The notes under the pieces: model-generated | The model's database searches: none | What the model was told of the DNA's origin: nothing | The model's input: only the letters and a program-made list of their open reading frames with translations | Position numbers and translations under genes: made by a program | Shown here: positions 21,056 to 29,185 of the stretch, in pieces | How positions within the stretch are numbered: position 1 is the first letter of the stretch | Layout of the letters: each line of letters opens with the position of its first letter | IMG/VR virus record: IMGVR_UViG_3300019458_000612 | Location: 1 to 50,113 of that record | Direction: 5' to 3' (one strand) | Length of the DNA: 50,113 nucleotides | Origin: a virus

Positions 21056-23343
21056 CAGTTCCTCGCCCGCTCCAGCTGGATCGCCCGGGCGACTTCCCGA
21101 AGCGTCCGCTCGGCCAGCCCTTCGACGATGGCGTCGTTCCCGCTCCGGATGGTCTCGGCGATCTTGTCCATGGACGCCTGGACCACCTCGGGCAGCCTGG
21201 CGAACGTCTCCTCGTAGGCGTCGGTGACGCTCTTCAGCGACTCCCGGACCGGCTCGATCGGGATCTTGGCCTTCTCGCCCAGCGTCTCGATCGCCTGGGT
21301 CGCCTGCTGCTGGAGCTCCGGCGTCAGGAGCGGCTGCGTCGCCTGCCCGAGAAGCCCGCCGATCGAAAACCCGGTCGGAGCCAGGTCGGCAAGCGCCCTC
21401 TGGTCCGCCAGCGCCCTGGACAGCTCCGCGCGCGTGAACGTCCCGCCGGCACCGGCGCGGTTGATGGTCAGGGCCGCCTCGCGCTGGCGCTCCAACGCCT
21501 GCCGCTGGACATCGAACGCGGTCACCTCCTCGTCCTGATCGCCGAACCCGAGCAGGCTCTGGGCCTGCTGACGCGCCTCCTCGATCGACTGCCGGCGGAG
21601 CTGGATGATCTTCTGGATCGCGTCGATCTGCTTCTGACTGCCCTGCTGGACCGCGTTCGCGACTTCGAGCTGGCGCTGGATCTCCGCCTGGGTCGTCTGG
21701 ACACCGAGGTCCCGGAGGATCTGGAACCGCTGCTCCTCGAGCTGAACCTGGCGCGCCTGGAGGTCCTCGGCGGCCTTCCGCCGGGTCGCCAGCGAGAGCG
21801 TCTCGTCGCCGACGATGCGCTGGAGCAACCGCACCTGCTCGGCGATCGTCGCCTGGCCGAATCGGGCAAGGTGCTCCGTCGTCTCCTGCTCGCGCCGGAT
21901 GCGCTCGTCGGCCTGCTTCTGCTCGAGCTGGGCGAGCTGGACGGCGGCCTGCTGCCGGAGCTCGAGCCGCTTCGACTCCTGGTCGCGGAGGAAGTCGGTG
22001 AACTGGCGCTCGAGCTGGGGCCGCTGGTCGGCGCTCGCGGCCTGGATCCGGGCCCGGAAGGCCGCCGACTGCAGCGCCGTCTGCTCCTCCAGCGCCGCCG
22101 CCTGGACCCGGACGTCCTCCTCGATCCGGGCCCGCTCCTCGACGTGGATCGCCGCCAGGTCGGTGCCCAGCTGCTTCTCGAGGTCCAGGATCTGGCGCGT
22201 GGCAGCATTTCGACCCTGGACCCGAGCGCGCTGTGCCTCGACCTCCTTGGCCAGGTCCTCGAACCGGATCGCCGTGCGCTCGGCAGCCAGCTTCCGGTTC
22301 TCCTCTTCGACCACGCGGCGCTCCTCGGCGAACCGCCGACGCTCGGTCTCGATCCGGAGATCGAACTCCTGGTTGATCGCCTCGGCCACGCGCTCCTTGG
22401 CCGGGCCGACCAGGTCAGCCGTCCGCTGGGCGATCTGACGCTGGCGCTCGAGCTGAATCCCGGCCAGGGCCACGGCCTGCTGCGTGTTCAGCTGTCGGAT
22501 CCGCTCCTCGCCGAGCTGGTTGATCAGCCGCTGGGTCGTCGCGCCCTTCTGCTCGTTCGCGAGCTGTTGGCTCTGGATCTGCAGCAGCTCCCTCTGGGCC
22601 GCGAGCGCCTTCGCCGGCTGCTCGAGCGACAGGAACAGGTCGGCGAAGGCGGTCGACGCCCTCTCCGCCCGCGTCTGGAGATCCGTGATGCTCGGCCCGA
22701 ACGCGCTCCGCCAGAACGCGAAGATGACCTGCGTGGCGTCGTCGAGGTCCCGGATCTGCTGCGCCGCCGTGGCCGTCCGCACGTTGAACGTGGCCATCTG
22801 GCTGGCCAGCTCGCCCAGGACCGACGACAGCCGGCCGGGATCGTTGGTCCGGAACGCCTCGTTGAGCGCCGTCTGGAACTTCTCGGCCTCCTGCGCCCGA
22901 CGCGCCAGCAGGTCGATCCCGAAGGCGACGGCCGCGGCCACGGCCGCCACGCCCCCGAAGGCGAGGCCCATCTGCTTCGCCGCGCTGCCGGCGCCGGCCA
23001 GGTCCCGCACGAGGCCTGCCAGCGCCGGATCGAGCGACTGAGCGATATCGAAGCCGAGCTCCTTGACCGCTCCCGTCGCCTGTCCGAACGACACCCCGAA
23101 GCCCTTGGCAGCTTGCTCGCCGCCTCGGACCTTCGCGCGCAACGCGTCCAGCTCAGTTGACGCGCGCTTGATGTCGGCGAACTCCTGCTGCTGGATGGTG
23201 GGCGTCTGCCGCCGGCCGGCGAAGACGCTCTCGACCCGGGTCGCCGCCTGCTTGGCTTGCGCCTCGACCGCGGCGATGCCCCGGGTGATGTCCGTGGTAT
23301 CGGCGCGAAATCGCGCTATGGCTTCGAGGAGCTCGACGGCCAT
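21055..23343 (-). CDS. tail length tape-measure protein
   Basis: The 762-residue protein is almost entirely helical, with long stretches of Gln, Glu, Arg and Ala (for example AERTAIRFEDLAKEVEAQRA and EERARIEEDVRVQAA). One glycine/alanine-rich hydrophobic segment (MGLAFGGVAAVAAAVAFGI, about residues 145-165) could be a membrane-inserting part. It follows the tail chaperone genes, the standard place for a tape measure. The size predicts a tail of about 110 nm at the usual 0.15 nm per residue, an estimate only. The ATG overlaps the chaperone stop (TAATG). Confidence 0.85.
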   Translation of the reverse strand: MAVELLEAIARFRADTTDITRGIAAVEAQAKQAATRVESVFAGRRQTPTIQQQEFADIKRASTELDALRAKVRGGEQAAKGFGVSFGQATGAVKELGFDIAQSLDPALAGLVRDLAGAGSAAKQMGLAFGGVAAVAAAVAFGIDLLARRAQEAEKFQTALNEAFRTNDPGRLSSVLGELASQMATFNVRTATAAQQIRDLDDATQVIFAFWRSAFGPSITDLQTRAERASTAFADLFLSLEQPAKALAAQRELLQIQSQQLANEQKGATTQRLINQLGEERIRQLNTQQAVALAGIQLERQRQIAQRTADLVGPAKERVAEAINQEFDLRIETERRRFAEERRVVEEENRKLAAERTAIRFEDLAKEVEAQRARVQGRNAATRQILDLEKQLGTDLAAIHVEERARIEEDVRVQAAALEEQTALQSAAFRARIQAASADQRPQLERQFTDFLRDQESKRLELRQQAAVQLAQLEQKQADERIRREQETTEHLARFGQATIAEQVRLLQRIVGDETLSLATRRKAAEDLQARQVQLEEQRFQILRDLGVQTTQAEIQRQLEVANAVQQGSQKQIDAIQKIIQLRRQSIEEARQQAQSLLGFGDQDEEVTAFDVQRQALERQREAALTINRAGAGGTFTRAELSRALADQRALADLAPTGFSIGGLLGQATQPLLTPELQQQATQAIETLGEKAKIPIEPVRESLKSVTDAYEETFARLPEVVQASMDKIAETIRSGNDAIVEGLAERTLREVARAIQLERARN

Positions 23344-24025
23344 TACCCGCCCCCGAGGAAGGTGCGCACCTGGTCCTGGGAAATGATGCGGACCCCTGCC
23401 GGCGCCACGGCCTTGCTGGGCTTCGCACCCGCCAGCGTCCGGAGCCGCTCCAGATGCGCGTGCCGGTCCTCAGCGCTCATCCACGGCACCGCCCGGTCCT
23501 CGATCGCCTGAAGCCGCTCGCGAGCCTGGATCTCCACCGCCAGCGCGTTGTAGCGCGTCAGCTGCGCCAGGCTCATCTCCATCAGGCTCCGATGGCTCCA
23601 GCCGTAGAAGCGGGCGGCGCGAGCGAGCTCGAAGCCGATCCGGAGCTCGAGCCCGCCACCGGAGGGTTTTCCGGGCCGCCCTCCGCCGGCTCTGGCTTCG
23701 ACATCTCGTAGAACGCCCGCGCGATCCCGATCAGCTGCCGCGTGGTCAGCGCGCCCAGGTCCTCGTCGGGCATCGTCGGGCAGAGCAGCCGGATGGTCTG
23801 CTTGGCCCGGGTGATGGACCCGGCCAGGTCGTCGGGCCGCAGCTCGTCGGCCAGCTCGTTGCCCAGCGCCTCGAGCGCGTGCTTGATCGGCAGGTCGACC
23901 CAGCTCCGCACCGGGTAGGTCTTCCCGGTCTCCAGCTGGACCAGGACCTCGTCCGGTGGCAAGAAGGTGCGCACGTCGATGATCCGTTCCTTGCGCCCAG
24001 CGGCGTGCGGCGTGTCCTGCGCCAT
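23343..24025 (-). CDS. tail assembly chaperone, long -1 frameshift product (G-T type)
   Basis: The short product (23582-24025) shifts -1 near 23666-23672 and continues through the frame that ends at 23343. It gains about 110 residues with ARFYGWSHRSLMEMSLAQL and LGGG at the end. Lambda gpG/gpGT and most siphovirus chaperones use the same arrangement. The downstream frame has no good start of its own before the slip site, and its TAA overlaps the tape-measure ATG, so translation through to the tape measure is coupled. About 227 residues when fused. Confidence 0.7.
23582..24025 (-). CDS. tail assembly chaperone, short product (gpG type)
   Basis: The 147-residue protein has a helical core: RIIDVRTFLPPDEVLVQLETGK, then WVDLPIKHALEALGNELADELRPDDL and LTTRQLIGIARAFYEM. 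It is typical of the small tail assembly chaperone that precedes a tape measure. The start at ATG 24025 has GGAGG five bases upstream, and this ribosome site begins inside the stop codon of the IsrB gene. The last 30 residues (serine/alanine-rich) lie beyond the slip site. Confidence 0.75.
   Translation of the reverse strand: MAQDTPHAAGRKERIIDVRTFLPPDEVLVQLETGKTYPVRSWVDLPIKHALEALGNELADELRPDDLAGSITRAKQTIRLLCPTMPDEDLGALTTRQLIGIARAFYEMSKPEPAEGGPENPPVAGSSSGSASSSLAPPASTAGAIGA
23666..23672 (-). promoter_or_regulatory. probable -1 frameshift slip site GGAAAAC
   Basis: On the minus strand the in-frame codons GAA AAC can re-pair as GGA AAA after a -1 slip. The A-site match is good; the P-site match is imperfect. 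It lies where the chaperone frame and the downstream chaperone extension overlap and share the expected continuation. Confidence 0.5.
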
Positions 24026-24033
24026 AGAACCTC

Positions 24034-25080
24034 CTACGCGGCGGGAACCCCGGCATTCATGCCGGGGAGGAGCCGCGTCCTCCACGCGTTGAACGGGGCC
24101 AGCACCACGCAATCTGCCGGACGCGCGTGCTTCGTGAGCCGCGCGCCGGTCTCCACCGAATGCAGGCTGACTCGGTCGCCCGCGTTGCCCCCGACGTAGG
24201 CCATGCCAAACTTGTAGTGCTTGACCAGCGCACCGCGCTTGAAGCCGTGGCTCCGGGTGCCGCCGTACGGGCCCCGCACTCCGCACTTCGCCGGCTGCAA
24301 CCTGTGCAGCTGCCGCCGGTGGAACCGGAGCGGCGTGACGCGCAGGAGTCGGGTGCAGTCCGGCGTGGCGTGCCCGCCGGTGGCGCTGTTCGCCAGCACC
24401 CAGGAGTCCACACAGTGCGCCTCGAAGACCTCCGCGCTCTTGTCTGCCGTCTTCGCGAGCCCGAGCTGCTCCCGCAGCGCCGCCGTCTCCTCGACCTTCC
24501 GCGTGTCTACCGGCGCGATCTGGGCGAGCTCGTCGTAGAACAACCGCTTCCCGACCTCGATCGGCGAGAAGTTCCGATTCCAGTGCCGCGCCTCGCCGGT
24601 CTTCCCCTTCTGCGTCTTGACCTTGACGTCCTCCACGACGAAGACGCTGACCGGGTACCGCCGCGCAAGCCACCCGGCCAGCCGCAGCTTCCATTGCCAC
24701 CTCGCCTTCGTGCTCGGCGGGATCCCGCCCCGCGCCCGGTTCTGCCGGTTCGCTCGGCAGGGCGTCGTCCGGTATCGCCTGGCCCGCCGCATGTTTCTCC
24801 TGGTCTCCACCGCCCTCGACACGTGCGTGACCGCGTCCGCGTGAACGTTCAGGAACGTTCGCTTCCCCGACTTGACCGTGAACCCCTCCCACTTGCTGCC
24901 CGGATCGATTCCGACAACGACCGGCTGGGTCTCGCCATCCTTCCGGTCCACGAGCTGCAAGTAGAACAGCCCGCGGTCGAACCGGCGCAGGGCGCGACCC
25001 TTCCGGACGAGCTCCCTCGCTCGCGCCGGGTGACACGGCATCAACGGCTTGCCATCTGCTCCAACCACCGGGACGTACAT
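24034..25080 (-). CDS. isrB: IsrB-like RNA-guided nickase (HNH-less IscB family)
   Basis: The 348-residue protein has the PLMP-domain motif (GKPLMPCHPARARELV, residues 10-25) that defines IscB/IsrB proteins. It has a split RuvC nuclease: GIDPGS with D59, FVVED with E150, and FEAHCVD with H222 and D225. An arginine-rich bridge helix lies at residues 94-117. Only about 70 residues separate RuvC-II from RuvC-III, so there is no HNH domain, and the size equals that of known IsrB (about 350). The C-terminal YGGTRSHGFKRGALV and AYVGGNAG match the family's target-recognition domain. IsrB nicks the non-target DNA strand under omega-RNA guidance. ATG 25080 is chosen because family members begin with (M)xVPV; the reading frame is open further upstream. 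Confidence 0.93.
   Translation of the reverse strand: MYVPVVGADGKPLMPCHPARARELVRKGRALRRFDRGLFYLQLVDRKDGETQPVVVGIDPGSKWEGFTVKSGKRTFLNVHADAVTHVSRAVETRRNMRRARRYRTTPCRANRQNRARGGIPPSTKARWQWKLRLAGWLARRYPVSVFVVEDVKVKTQKGKTGEARHWNRNFSPIEVGKRLFYDELAQIAPVDTRKVEETAALREQLGLAKTADKSAEVFEAHCVDSWVLANSATGGHATPDCTRLLRVTPLRFHRRQLHRLQPAKCGVRGPYGGTRSHGFKRGALVKHYKFGMAYVGGNAGDRVSLHSVETGARLTKHARPADCVVLAPFNAWRTRLLPGMNAGVPAA
24048..24067. repeat. terminal hairpin of the IsrB element
   Basis: CCCCGGCAT and ATGCCGGGG form a perfect 9-base stem around a 2-base TC loop. It lies inside the last codons of isrB, as is common at the right end of IS200/IS605 elements, where TnpA recognises a subterminal hairpin. On the minus strand it also could act as a transcription terminator or translation damper, but there is no T tract. 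Confidence 0.65.
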
Positions 25081-25340
25081 CAAGGCGTTACCGCCTCCTC
25101 GCCCTTCGCAGGGCGGCAACTGAACCCCTCGCCGCTGACGGTCCGAGAGGCGGCAGGCTGGGGTAGCACCCGCCGCGTCGTGTGCCCTGCCACGGGCAGG
25201 CCGTTCAGCACAAGCCGGCTAGTCAACGAGTTGCCCTCGAGCCTCGCGCGTTGGCATCGCGCTCCACCCGAGCCTCGGACGTCAGTCCGGGGTCGTTGAC
25301 GGCTCTCTCCTTTCGTGGAGTCACCCCGATCGAGATCGAT
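25081..25340 (-). ncRNA. HEARO/omega-RNA-like guide RNA of IsrB
   Basis: The gene-free stretch upstream of isrB on the same strand is as long as known HEARO/omega RNAs and folds by eye. CTCC/GGAG closes a hairpin at its 5' side (25310-25320). GTCAACGA (25293-25300) pairs with TCGTTGAC (25222-25229). CCTGCC/GGCAGG forms a perfect hairpin with a 3-base loop (25186-25200). GTTCAG pairs with CTGAAC. The final GCGAA-looped stem lies 30 bases before the isrB start. The guide would be at the 5' end, near 25325-25345; exact ends are uncertain. Confidence 0.75.
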
Positions 25341-25361
25341 CTCGGGATCGATCGCTCCCAG

Positions 25362-26219
25362 TTACAGGTCCTCGGGGCGGTCTCCGAAGTACGCCCACAT
25401 GCCCTGCTCGTTGGGCCACGCCTCGAAGTTGGCGGTGATCACCCGCTGCTCGGTGGGATGGAACGGCAGGCTCACCTCCCCGTCGACCGGGCTGATCTCC
25501 GGGATGACGAGGATGTCCTTCGGGTCGGTCGACTCCGCGCCGCCGAAGATCTTGCGGATCTCCATCTTCACGGCCAGCTCGCGCATCGACTGGCCGACCT
25601 GCGACACGAACTCGACCCGGGTGCGCTCGCTGTCTGCGTCCTGCACCAGGATCGAGTTGGGGATCCCGCGCTGGAGGTTCTCGAGCGAGATCTCCTTGAA
25701 CGGAATGGCCACCTTGAACGACCCGCCCGAGATGACCTTCCCCTGCGGGATGTCGCCCGTCTGCGCGCCGGTCAGCACGATCGCGTTGGTGCCGATCGTC
25801 ACCAGGAGCCCGACGTCGAGGAACCCGACGTTGGTGGGCACCCCGGTATCCGAGCCGCCAGCGAGGTTGTCCTGCGGGAACGCCTGGATCGGGTCGGTCC
25901 CGTCACCGATCAGGGAGACGACGACCAGGCGGCGGGCCCGCGGATCCGCCGCGATGGCGTCCCGCACCTCCGCCGCCGTCGCGCCGGTTGGCGGCGAGAC
26001 CACGATGTCGGTGCCGTCGACCTCGACCTCGATGTCGCCGCTGCCGGCCGGCGCCTCGATCGCGATCGTGATCTGGTTGCCCGCCGCTCCGGCGCGCTTG
26101 GCTCGGAAGAACAGCCCCGCATCGCCAGACCCCACGTCCAGCGTCGCGTAAGGCAGGGCGTAGATGTAGACGTTGGCCGGCCCGAGTTCGAGCAGATTCG
26201 CGTTCAGTCCCCCAGCCAT
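25362..26219 (-). CDS. major tail tube protein
   Basis: The 285-residue protein has an N-terminal tube-type start (NLLELGPANVYIYALP) and a C-terminal tail with SVKMEIRKIFGG-like and WPNEQGMWAYFGDRP strands. Between them, at about residues 45-115, sits a beta/alpha insert (GNQITIAIEAP, VDGTDIVVSPPTGATAAEVRDAI, LVVVSLIGDG). That insert resembles a domain also found in tail sheath and tube proteins. It is the gene before the tail chaperone and after the head-tail joining genes. GGAGGG lies eight bases before the ATG. Confidence 0.75.
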   Translation of the reverse strand: MAGGLNANLLELGPANVYIYALPYATLDVGSGDAGLFFRAKRAGAAGNQITIAIEAPAGSGDIEVEVDGTDIVVSPPTGATAAEVRDAIAADPRARRLVVVSLIGDGTDPIQAFPQDNLAGGSDTGVPTNVGFLDVGLLVTIGTNAIVLTGAQTGDIPQGKVISGGSFKVAIPFKEISLENLQRGIPNSILVQDADSERTRVEFVSQVGQSMRELAVKMEIRKIFGGAESTDPKDILVIPEISPVDGEVSLPFHPTEQRVITANFEAWPNEQGMWAYFGDRPEDL

Positions 26220-26234
26220 GATCGTTCCCTCCCT

Positions 26235-26714
26235 CTACGCGGCGGCGTCGTAGGCCAACACGCGGAAATCAAGCGACTTCCTCACGAAGTCCCCGTCGAC
26301 CGGTCCGTCTCGATCGGCCGTCATGAACAGGCTCGCCACGCGACCCTCGGTGCCTTCCAGGACCATCGGCGTCGCGGCGCCACCCCCGCGCCCGAGATCA
26401 AGCAGCCGGCGCACCCGGACCGCGATCCGCTCCGCCCGATCCAGGTCCGTCTCCCAGATGTCGATCTGCATCGTGCGGTCGGTCAGCGGCACGAGCGGAT
26501 CCACCTCCGCGCCGAAGTCGAAGTACGTCAGCGCCGGCGGCTCGAACTCGGTCCGCCGCGGCCGGTAGAAAATCCGGTCGCTCCCCCCGATCAGCTCGAG
26601 CAGCACCGGGTCCGACTCCAGCCGTTCGACCACGGCGATGCGGATGGCCGTCAGGAGCGGCGTGACCTCGCTGGACTCGATCGGGAGCTCAGGCGCGAAC
26701 GTGAGCGCCGCCAT
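26235..26714 (-). CDS. tail terminator/completion-like protein
   Basis: The 159-residue protein has LLTAIRIAVVERLESDPVLLELIGG near the N-terminus. Strands PALTYFDFGAEVDPLVPLTDRTMQIDIWETDLDRAERIAVRVRRLLD follow, the fold pattern of tail terminator proteins that cap the tail tube (lambda gpU type). It is coupled by TGATG to the HK97 gp10-like gene upstream. Family placement is by motif and gene order. Confidence 0.65.
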   Translation of the reverse strand: MAALTFAPELPIESSEVTPLLTAIRIAVVERLESDPVLLELIGGSDRIFYRPRRTEFEPPALTYFDFGAEVDPLVPLTDRTMQIDIWETDLDRAERIAVRVRRLLDLGRGGGAATPMVLEGTEGRVASLFMTADRDGPVDGDFVRKSLDFRVLAYDAAA

Positions 26715-27181
26715 CAGTCCACCGCTCCGACCTCGACAGTCAGGCGCTCCCCACCTACCTTCGGAGCCTTCGCCGCGGCGAGGATCTCGTTCCCGCGCTC
26801 GATCGCGACCCGGAACGCCGGCCGCCAGGCCGGACGTGGCACGATCCGGGCCGTGCCGTATTCCAGCGCCGCGGCGTACTCGGCCGCCTTGCCGGTCACA
26901 CCGGCCGTCGCCTCCCACTCGTTGCCGGGGCCGCGGTCCATCGCGAACGTCACTGCCTTCAGCAGCGTCTTCGTGTCGGGAGCAGGAGGCTCGCCGGGCG
27001 CCGACGCCCGGTGCACACCACGCCCGGTACGAGAGGGGTAGACCCGTCCGGTCGCCGGCGAGTCCCGCATCAACCGCTTCACTTCCCGCTGGTACTCGAT
27101 GGCCACGCGGCGGACCGCCGTGAAGGCGATCTTGTCGATCGCCCCCAGCACCGCCTGTCGGTCGACCTTGACGTGCGCCAT
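26714..27181 (-). CDS. HK97 gp10-like head-tail joining/tail completion protein
   Basis: The 155-residue protein contains a central SPATGRVYPSRTGRGVHRASAPGEPP segment and ends EYAAALEYGTARIVPRPAWRPAF, both hallmarks of the HK97 gp10 family (tail completion, joins tail to head). It overlaps by one base with the genes on both sides. Confidence 0.85.
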   Translation of the reverse strand: MAHVKVDRQAVLGAIDKIAFTAVRRVAIEYQREVKRLMRDSPATGRVYPSRTGRGVHRASAPGEPPAPDTKTLLKAVTFAMDRGPGNEWEATAGVTGKAAEYAAALEYGTARIVPRPAWRPAFRVAIERGNEILAAAKAPKVGGERLTVEVGAVD

Positions 27182-27501
27182 CAGCCGGTCCACTGCTTCA
27201 GCGCGGCCTGCAGGTGGTGGCCGCGAATGTCCTCGATCAGCACGACCTCGTATGTGCGGGTGCCGTCGACCAGGTGGTCGCCCAGCGCGACGTCGACCCC
27301 GGGCAGGAAGTACCCGCGCCAGCCGGCCTCGACCCTGACGCCCTGCTCCGACGTCACGCGCTGCCCAGCCGCCTGCTGGATCGAGCACGGCACCCCGGTC
27401 GCCACGGGCGCCCAGGACCGCGACGTCTGGCCGCTGCGGGTCCGCGTTACGTCCTCCCGCTCCACCGTCACCGCCTTGTCCAGGAGCCCCGCGAAGCTCA
27501 C
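27181..27501 (-). CDS. head-tail adaptor/head closure protein
   Basis: The 106-residue protein has the pattern of small head closure proteins (SPP1 gp16/HK97 gp7 type): VTVEREDVTRTRSGQ, WAPVATGVPCSIQQA, a YFLPGVDVALGDHLVDGTRTYEVV stretch. The start is a GTG overlapping the previous stop by four bases. Confidence 0.75.
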   Translation of the reverse strand: MSFAGLLDKAVTVEREDVTRTRSGQTSRSWAPVATGVPCSIQQAAGQRVTSEQGVRVEAGWRGYFLPGVDVALGDHLVDGTRTYEVVLIEDIRGHHLQAALKQWTG

Positions 27502-28169
27502 AGCCCCACCATGGCCGGCACCCGCGTGTACTGGCCGAGCAGCATCCCGAGCTCCGGGTTACCCGTCAGGACGTTCGTGAAGACCCCATCAGCCAGCGTG
27601 TAGCTGTAGTTCCCGAGCGTCTCGGACTTCACCGCCGCTCCGCTGCTCCCCTGCGTCAGCGGCCTCATCGTGCCGATCACCAGGAGCGCGCACGCCCGCT
27701 GGATCCCCACCGGCGCCGTGTCGTCGGCCTCCACGAACCCGAAGCTGCCCTCGAGCTCGATGTTCTGGACGTCGGCGGCGAACGTCTTCGCCAGCTGGGG
27801 CCCGAAGGCCCGCTCCAAGCGCAGGAGCGATCGGAACTCGATCCGCGGGTACCAGAAGTCGTCAGCCCCGGTCTCCGGCCGCCGGCTGTAGACCACGTAT
27901 TCGGAGGCGTTCACGCCCTGGCCATCGACCCGGAACGCCGTGATCGCCTTGGCCGGCGCCGGCAGCTCCAGGATCGGCGTCCCGCGCCCCTCCAGGATCA
28001 GCGCCCCGGATCCGCTGAAAGTCCGCAGGTCGAACCAGAGCCCGGTCTGGCGATCGATGTAGCTTTTGGCCATCGTGCCCAGCGCCACCAGGCGAGCGTC
28101 GGACACGCTGTCCGGCACGCCCTCGGCCCGGAGGTCCTCGACGGTGGTGTACCCGGCCTGGGTCGGCAT
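27498..28169 (-). CDS. head-tail connector (gp6-like) protein
   Basis: The 223-residue protein starts with a helical segment (VEDLRAEGVPDSVSDARLVALG, AKSYIDRQTGLWF), the typical N-terminal of head-tail connector proteins (HK97 gp6/SPP1 gp15). A beta part with ILELPAPAKAITAFRVDGQ follows. The ATG overlaps the glycosyltransferase stop by one base. Confidence 0.7.
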   Translation of the reverse strand: MPTQAGYTTVEDLRAEGVPDSVSDARLVALGTMAKSYIDRQTGLWFDLRTFSGSGALILEGRGTPILELPAPAKAITAFRVDGQGVNASEYVVYSRRPETGADDFWYPRIEFRSLLRLERAFGPQLAKTFAADVQNIELEGSFGFVEADDTAPVGIQRACALLVIGTMRPLTQGSSGAAVKSETLGNYSYTLADGVFTNVLTGNPELGMLLGQYTRVPAMVGL

Positions 28170-29185
28170 CAGGCGACCACCTCGGCCAGCTTCACCGGCG
28201 CCCCACATCGCAGCGCCAGCTTCCACTCCGGCCCCACCTGGTCCATCGTGTGGTTCGCTTCGACCCACGCCCGGGCCCGCACGCCAATCTCGAGGCGGTC
28301 ACTCACCCGGGTGATCAGCTCCAGCAGGAGCGACTCCCAGAGATCCGTCCGGTTGTCTTTCACCCGGTATCCGGTCACCCCGTTCTCGATGCATTGGTAC
28401 GGCCCGACGTCGGATGCCACGACCGGCAGCCCCAGCGCGCCGTACTCGATCAGCTTGACGGGGCTCTTCGAGAAGTTGAACCGGTGCTCGGCCAGCGGCG
28501 CGATCGCGAGGTCCAGGTCGAGCGCCGCCAGACGCGGATACAGCTGATCCGCCGCCACCCACTTGTGCTGCTCGACCCGCTCGACCCCCTTGGTCCACGG
28601 CGGCGCCCACCCGAGGAATACGAGCCGGACCTCCGGGCGCAGCTCGAGGACGCGCTTGAGCGCCGCCTCCGCCATCCGCAGGTCGCCCTCGTGGGTCCCG
28701 CTCCCGGCCCAGCCGATCCGCACGGTCTCGCGCGGCTGTTGCGCTGGCGCCGGCACCAGCGATAGGTCGATCCCGTTGGGGATCACCCGCACCTCGCGGT
28801 TGATCCGGTACAAGATCTCGGCCAGCTCGTTCGTCGTCGCGATCACGAGGTCACAGGCCGCGATCACGCGCTCCATCTGGAACACAACGTCCTTGGTGAA
28901 GTGCCGCCGGAGCGGGTTCCACTCCGGCATCCTCCAGATGTCGTCGTCGAGCTCGTAGGCGACCAGGACCCCGCGGCGCCGGAGCTCGTGAACCGCCGCC
29001 GGCGCCTGGGGCGACCGGGTCCGCTGCAAGACCACGGCCGTCACGCCCTCGAAGTCCTGCGGGGTCACGACGTCGTACTTCACCGCTGCGGGCACCCCCG
29101 CGGCGCGCAGCCACCGCGCCGGCAGCTCGCACCGGTACCAGGCCGGCCCGTCGTGCGCTCCGGCTCCGAACAGGAGCTTCGACAT
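28169..29185 (-). CDS. glycosyltransferase, GT-B (GT1/GT4-like)
   Basis: The 338-residue protein has a GT4-like layout. The N-terminal domain holds GPAWYRCELPARWL and VLVAYELDDDIWRMPEW. An IPNGIDLSLVP segment and IGWAGSGTHEGDL open the second domain. A late region with NFSKSPVKLIEYGALGLPVVASDVGPY (about residues 250-275) carries the nucleotide-sugar-binding E-x7-E-like part. It may modify capsid or tail proteins. The chosen ATG gives 338 residues; a GTG 30 bases upstream (29215) is an alternative. It is unusual to find it inserted among head-connector genes. Confidence 0.8.
   Translation of the reverse strand: MSKLLFGAGAHDGPAWYRCELPARWLRAAGVPAAVKYDVVTPQDFEGVTAVVLQRTRSPQAPAAVHELRRRGVLVAYELDDDIWRMPEWNPLRRHFTKDVVFQMERVIAACDLVIATTNELAEILYRINREVRVIPNGIDLSLVPAPAQQPRETVRIGWAGSGTHEGDLRMAEAALKRVLELRPEVRLVFLGWAPPWTKGVERVEQHKWVAADQLYPRLAALDLDLAIAPLAEHRFNFSKSPVKLIEYGALGLPVVASDVGPYQCIENGVTGYRVKDNRTDLWESLLLELITRVSDRLEIGVRARAWVEANHTMDQVGPEWKLALRCGAPVKLAEVVA

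Larger units (their letters stand above)
24034..25361 (-). mobile_element. IsrB-bearing IS200/IS605-type element without transposase
   Basis: The element comprises the omega-RNA-like leader, the isrB gene and a 9-base-stem terminal hairpin. It is placed exactly between the tail tube stop (25362) and the ribosome-binding site of the tail chaperone (about 24030). No TnpA (Y1 transposase) is present, so it would need a transposase in trans. The left end cannot be fixed from the sequence alone; it lies between about 25300 and 25361. Confidence 0.7.

Noticed and set aside
24034-25080. Interpretation as IscB, Cas9 or TnpB
   Set aside because: No HNH between RuvC-II and RuvC-III rules out IscB and Cas9; the PLMP motif and missing C-terminal zinc ribbon rule out TnpB.
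25327-25352. CGAGATCGATCTCG palindrome beside the tail tube stop
   Set aside because: GATCGATC strings recur in several intergenic spots; without a T tract or partner I cannot call it a terminator or operator.
25182-27041. 619-codon plus-strand frame over the tail genes and omega-RNA region
   Set aside because: Shadow of four coupled minus-strand tail genes; no ribosome site or family.
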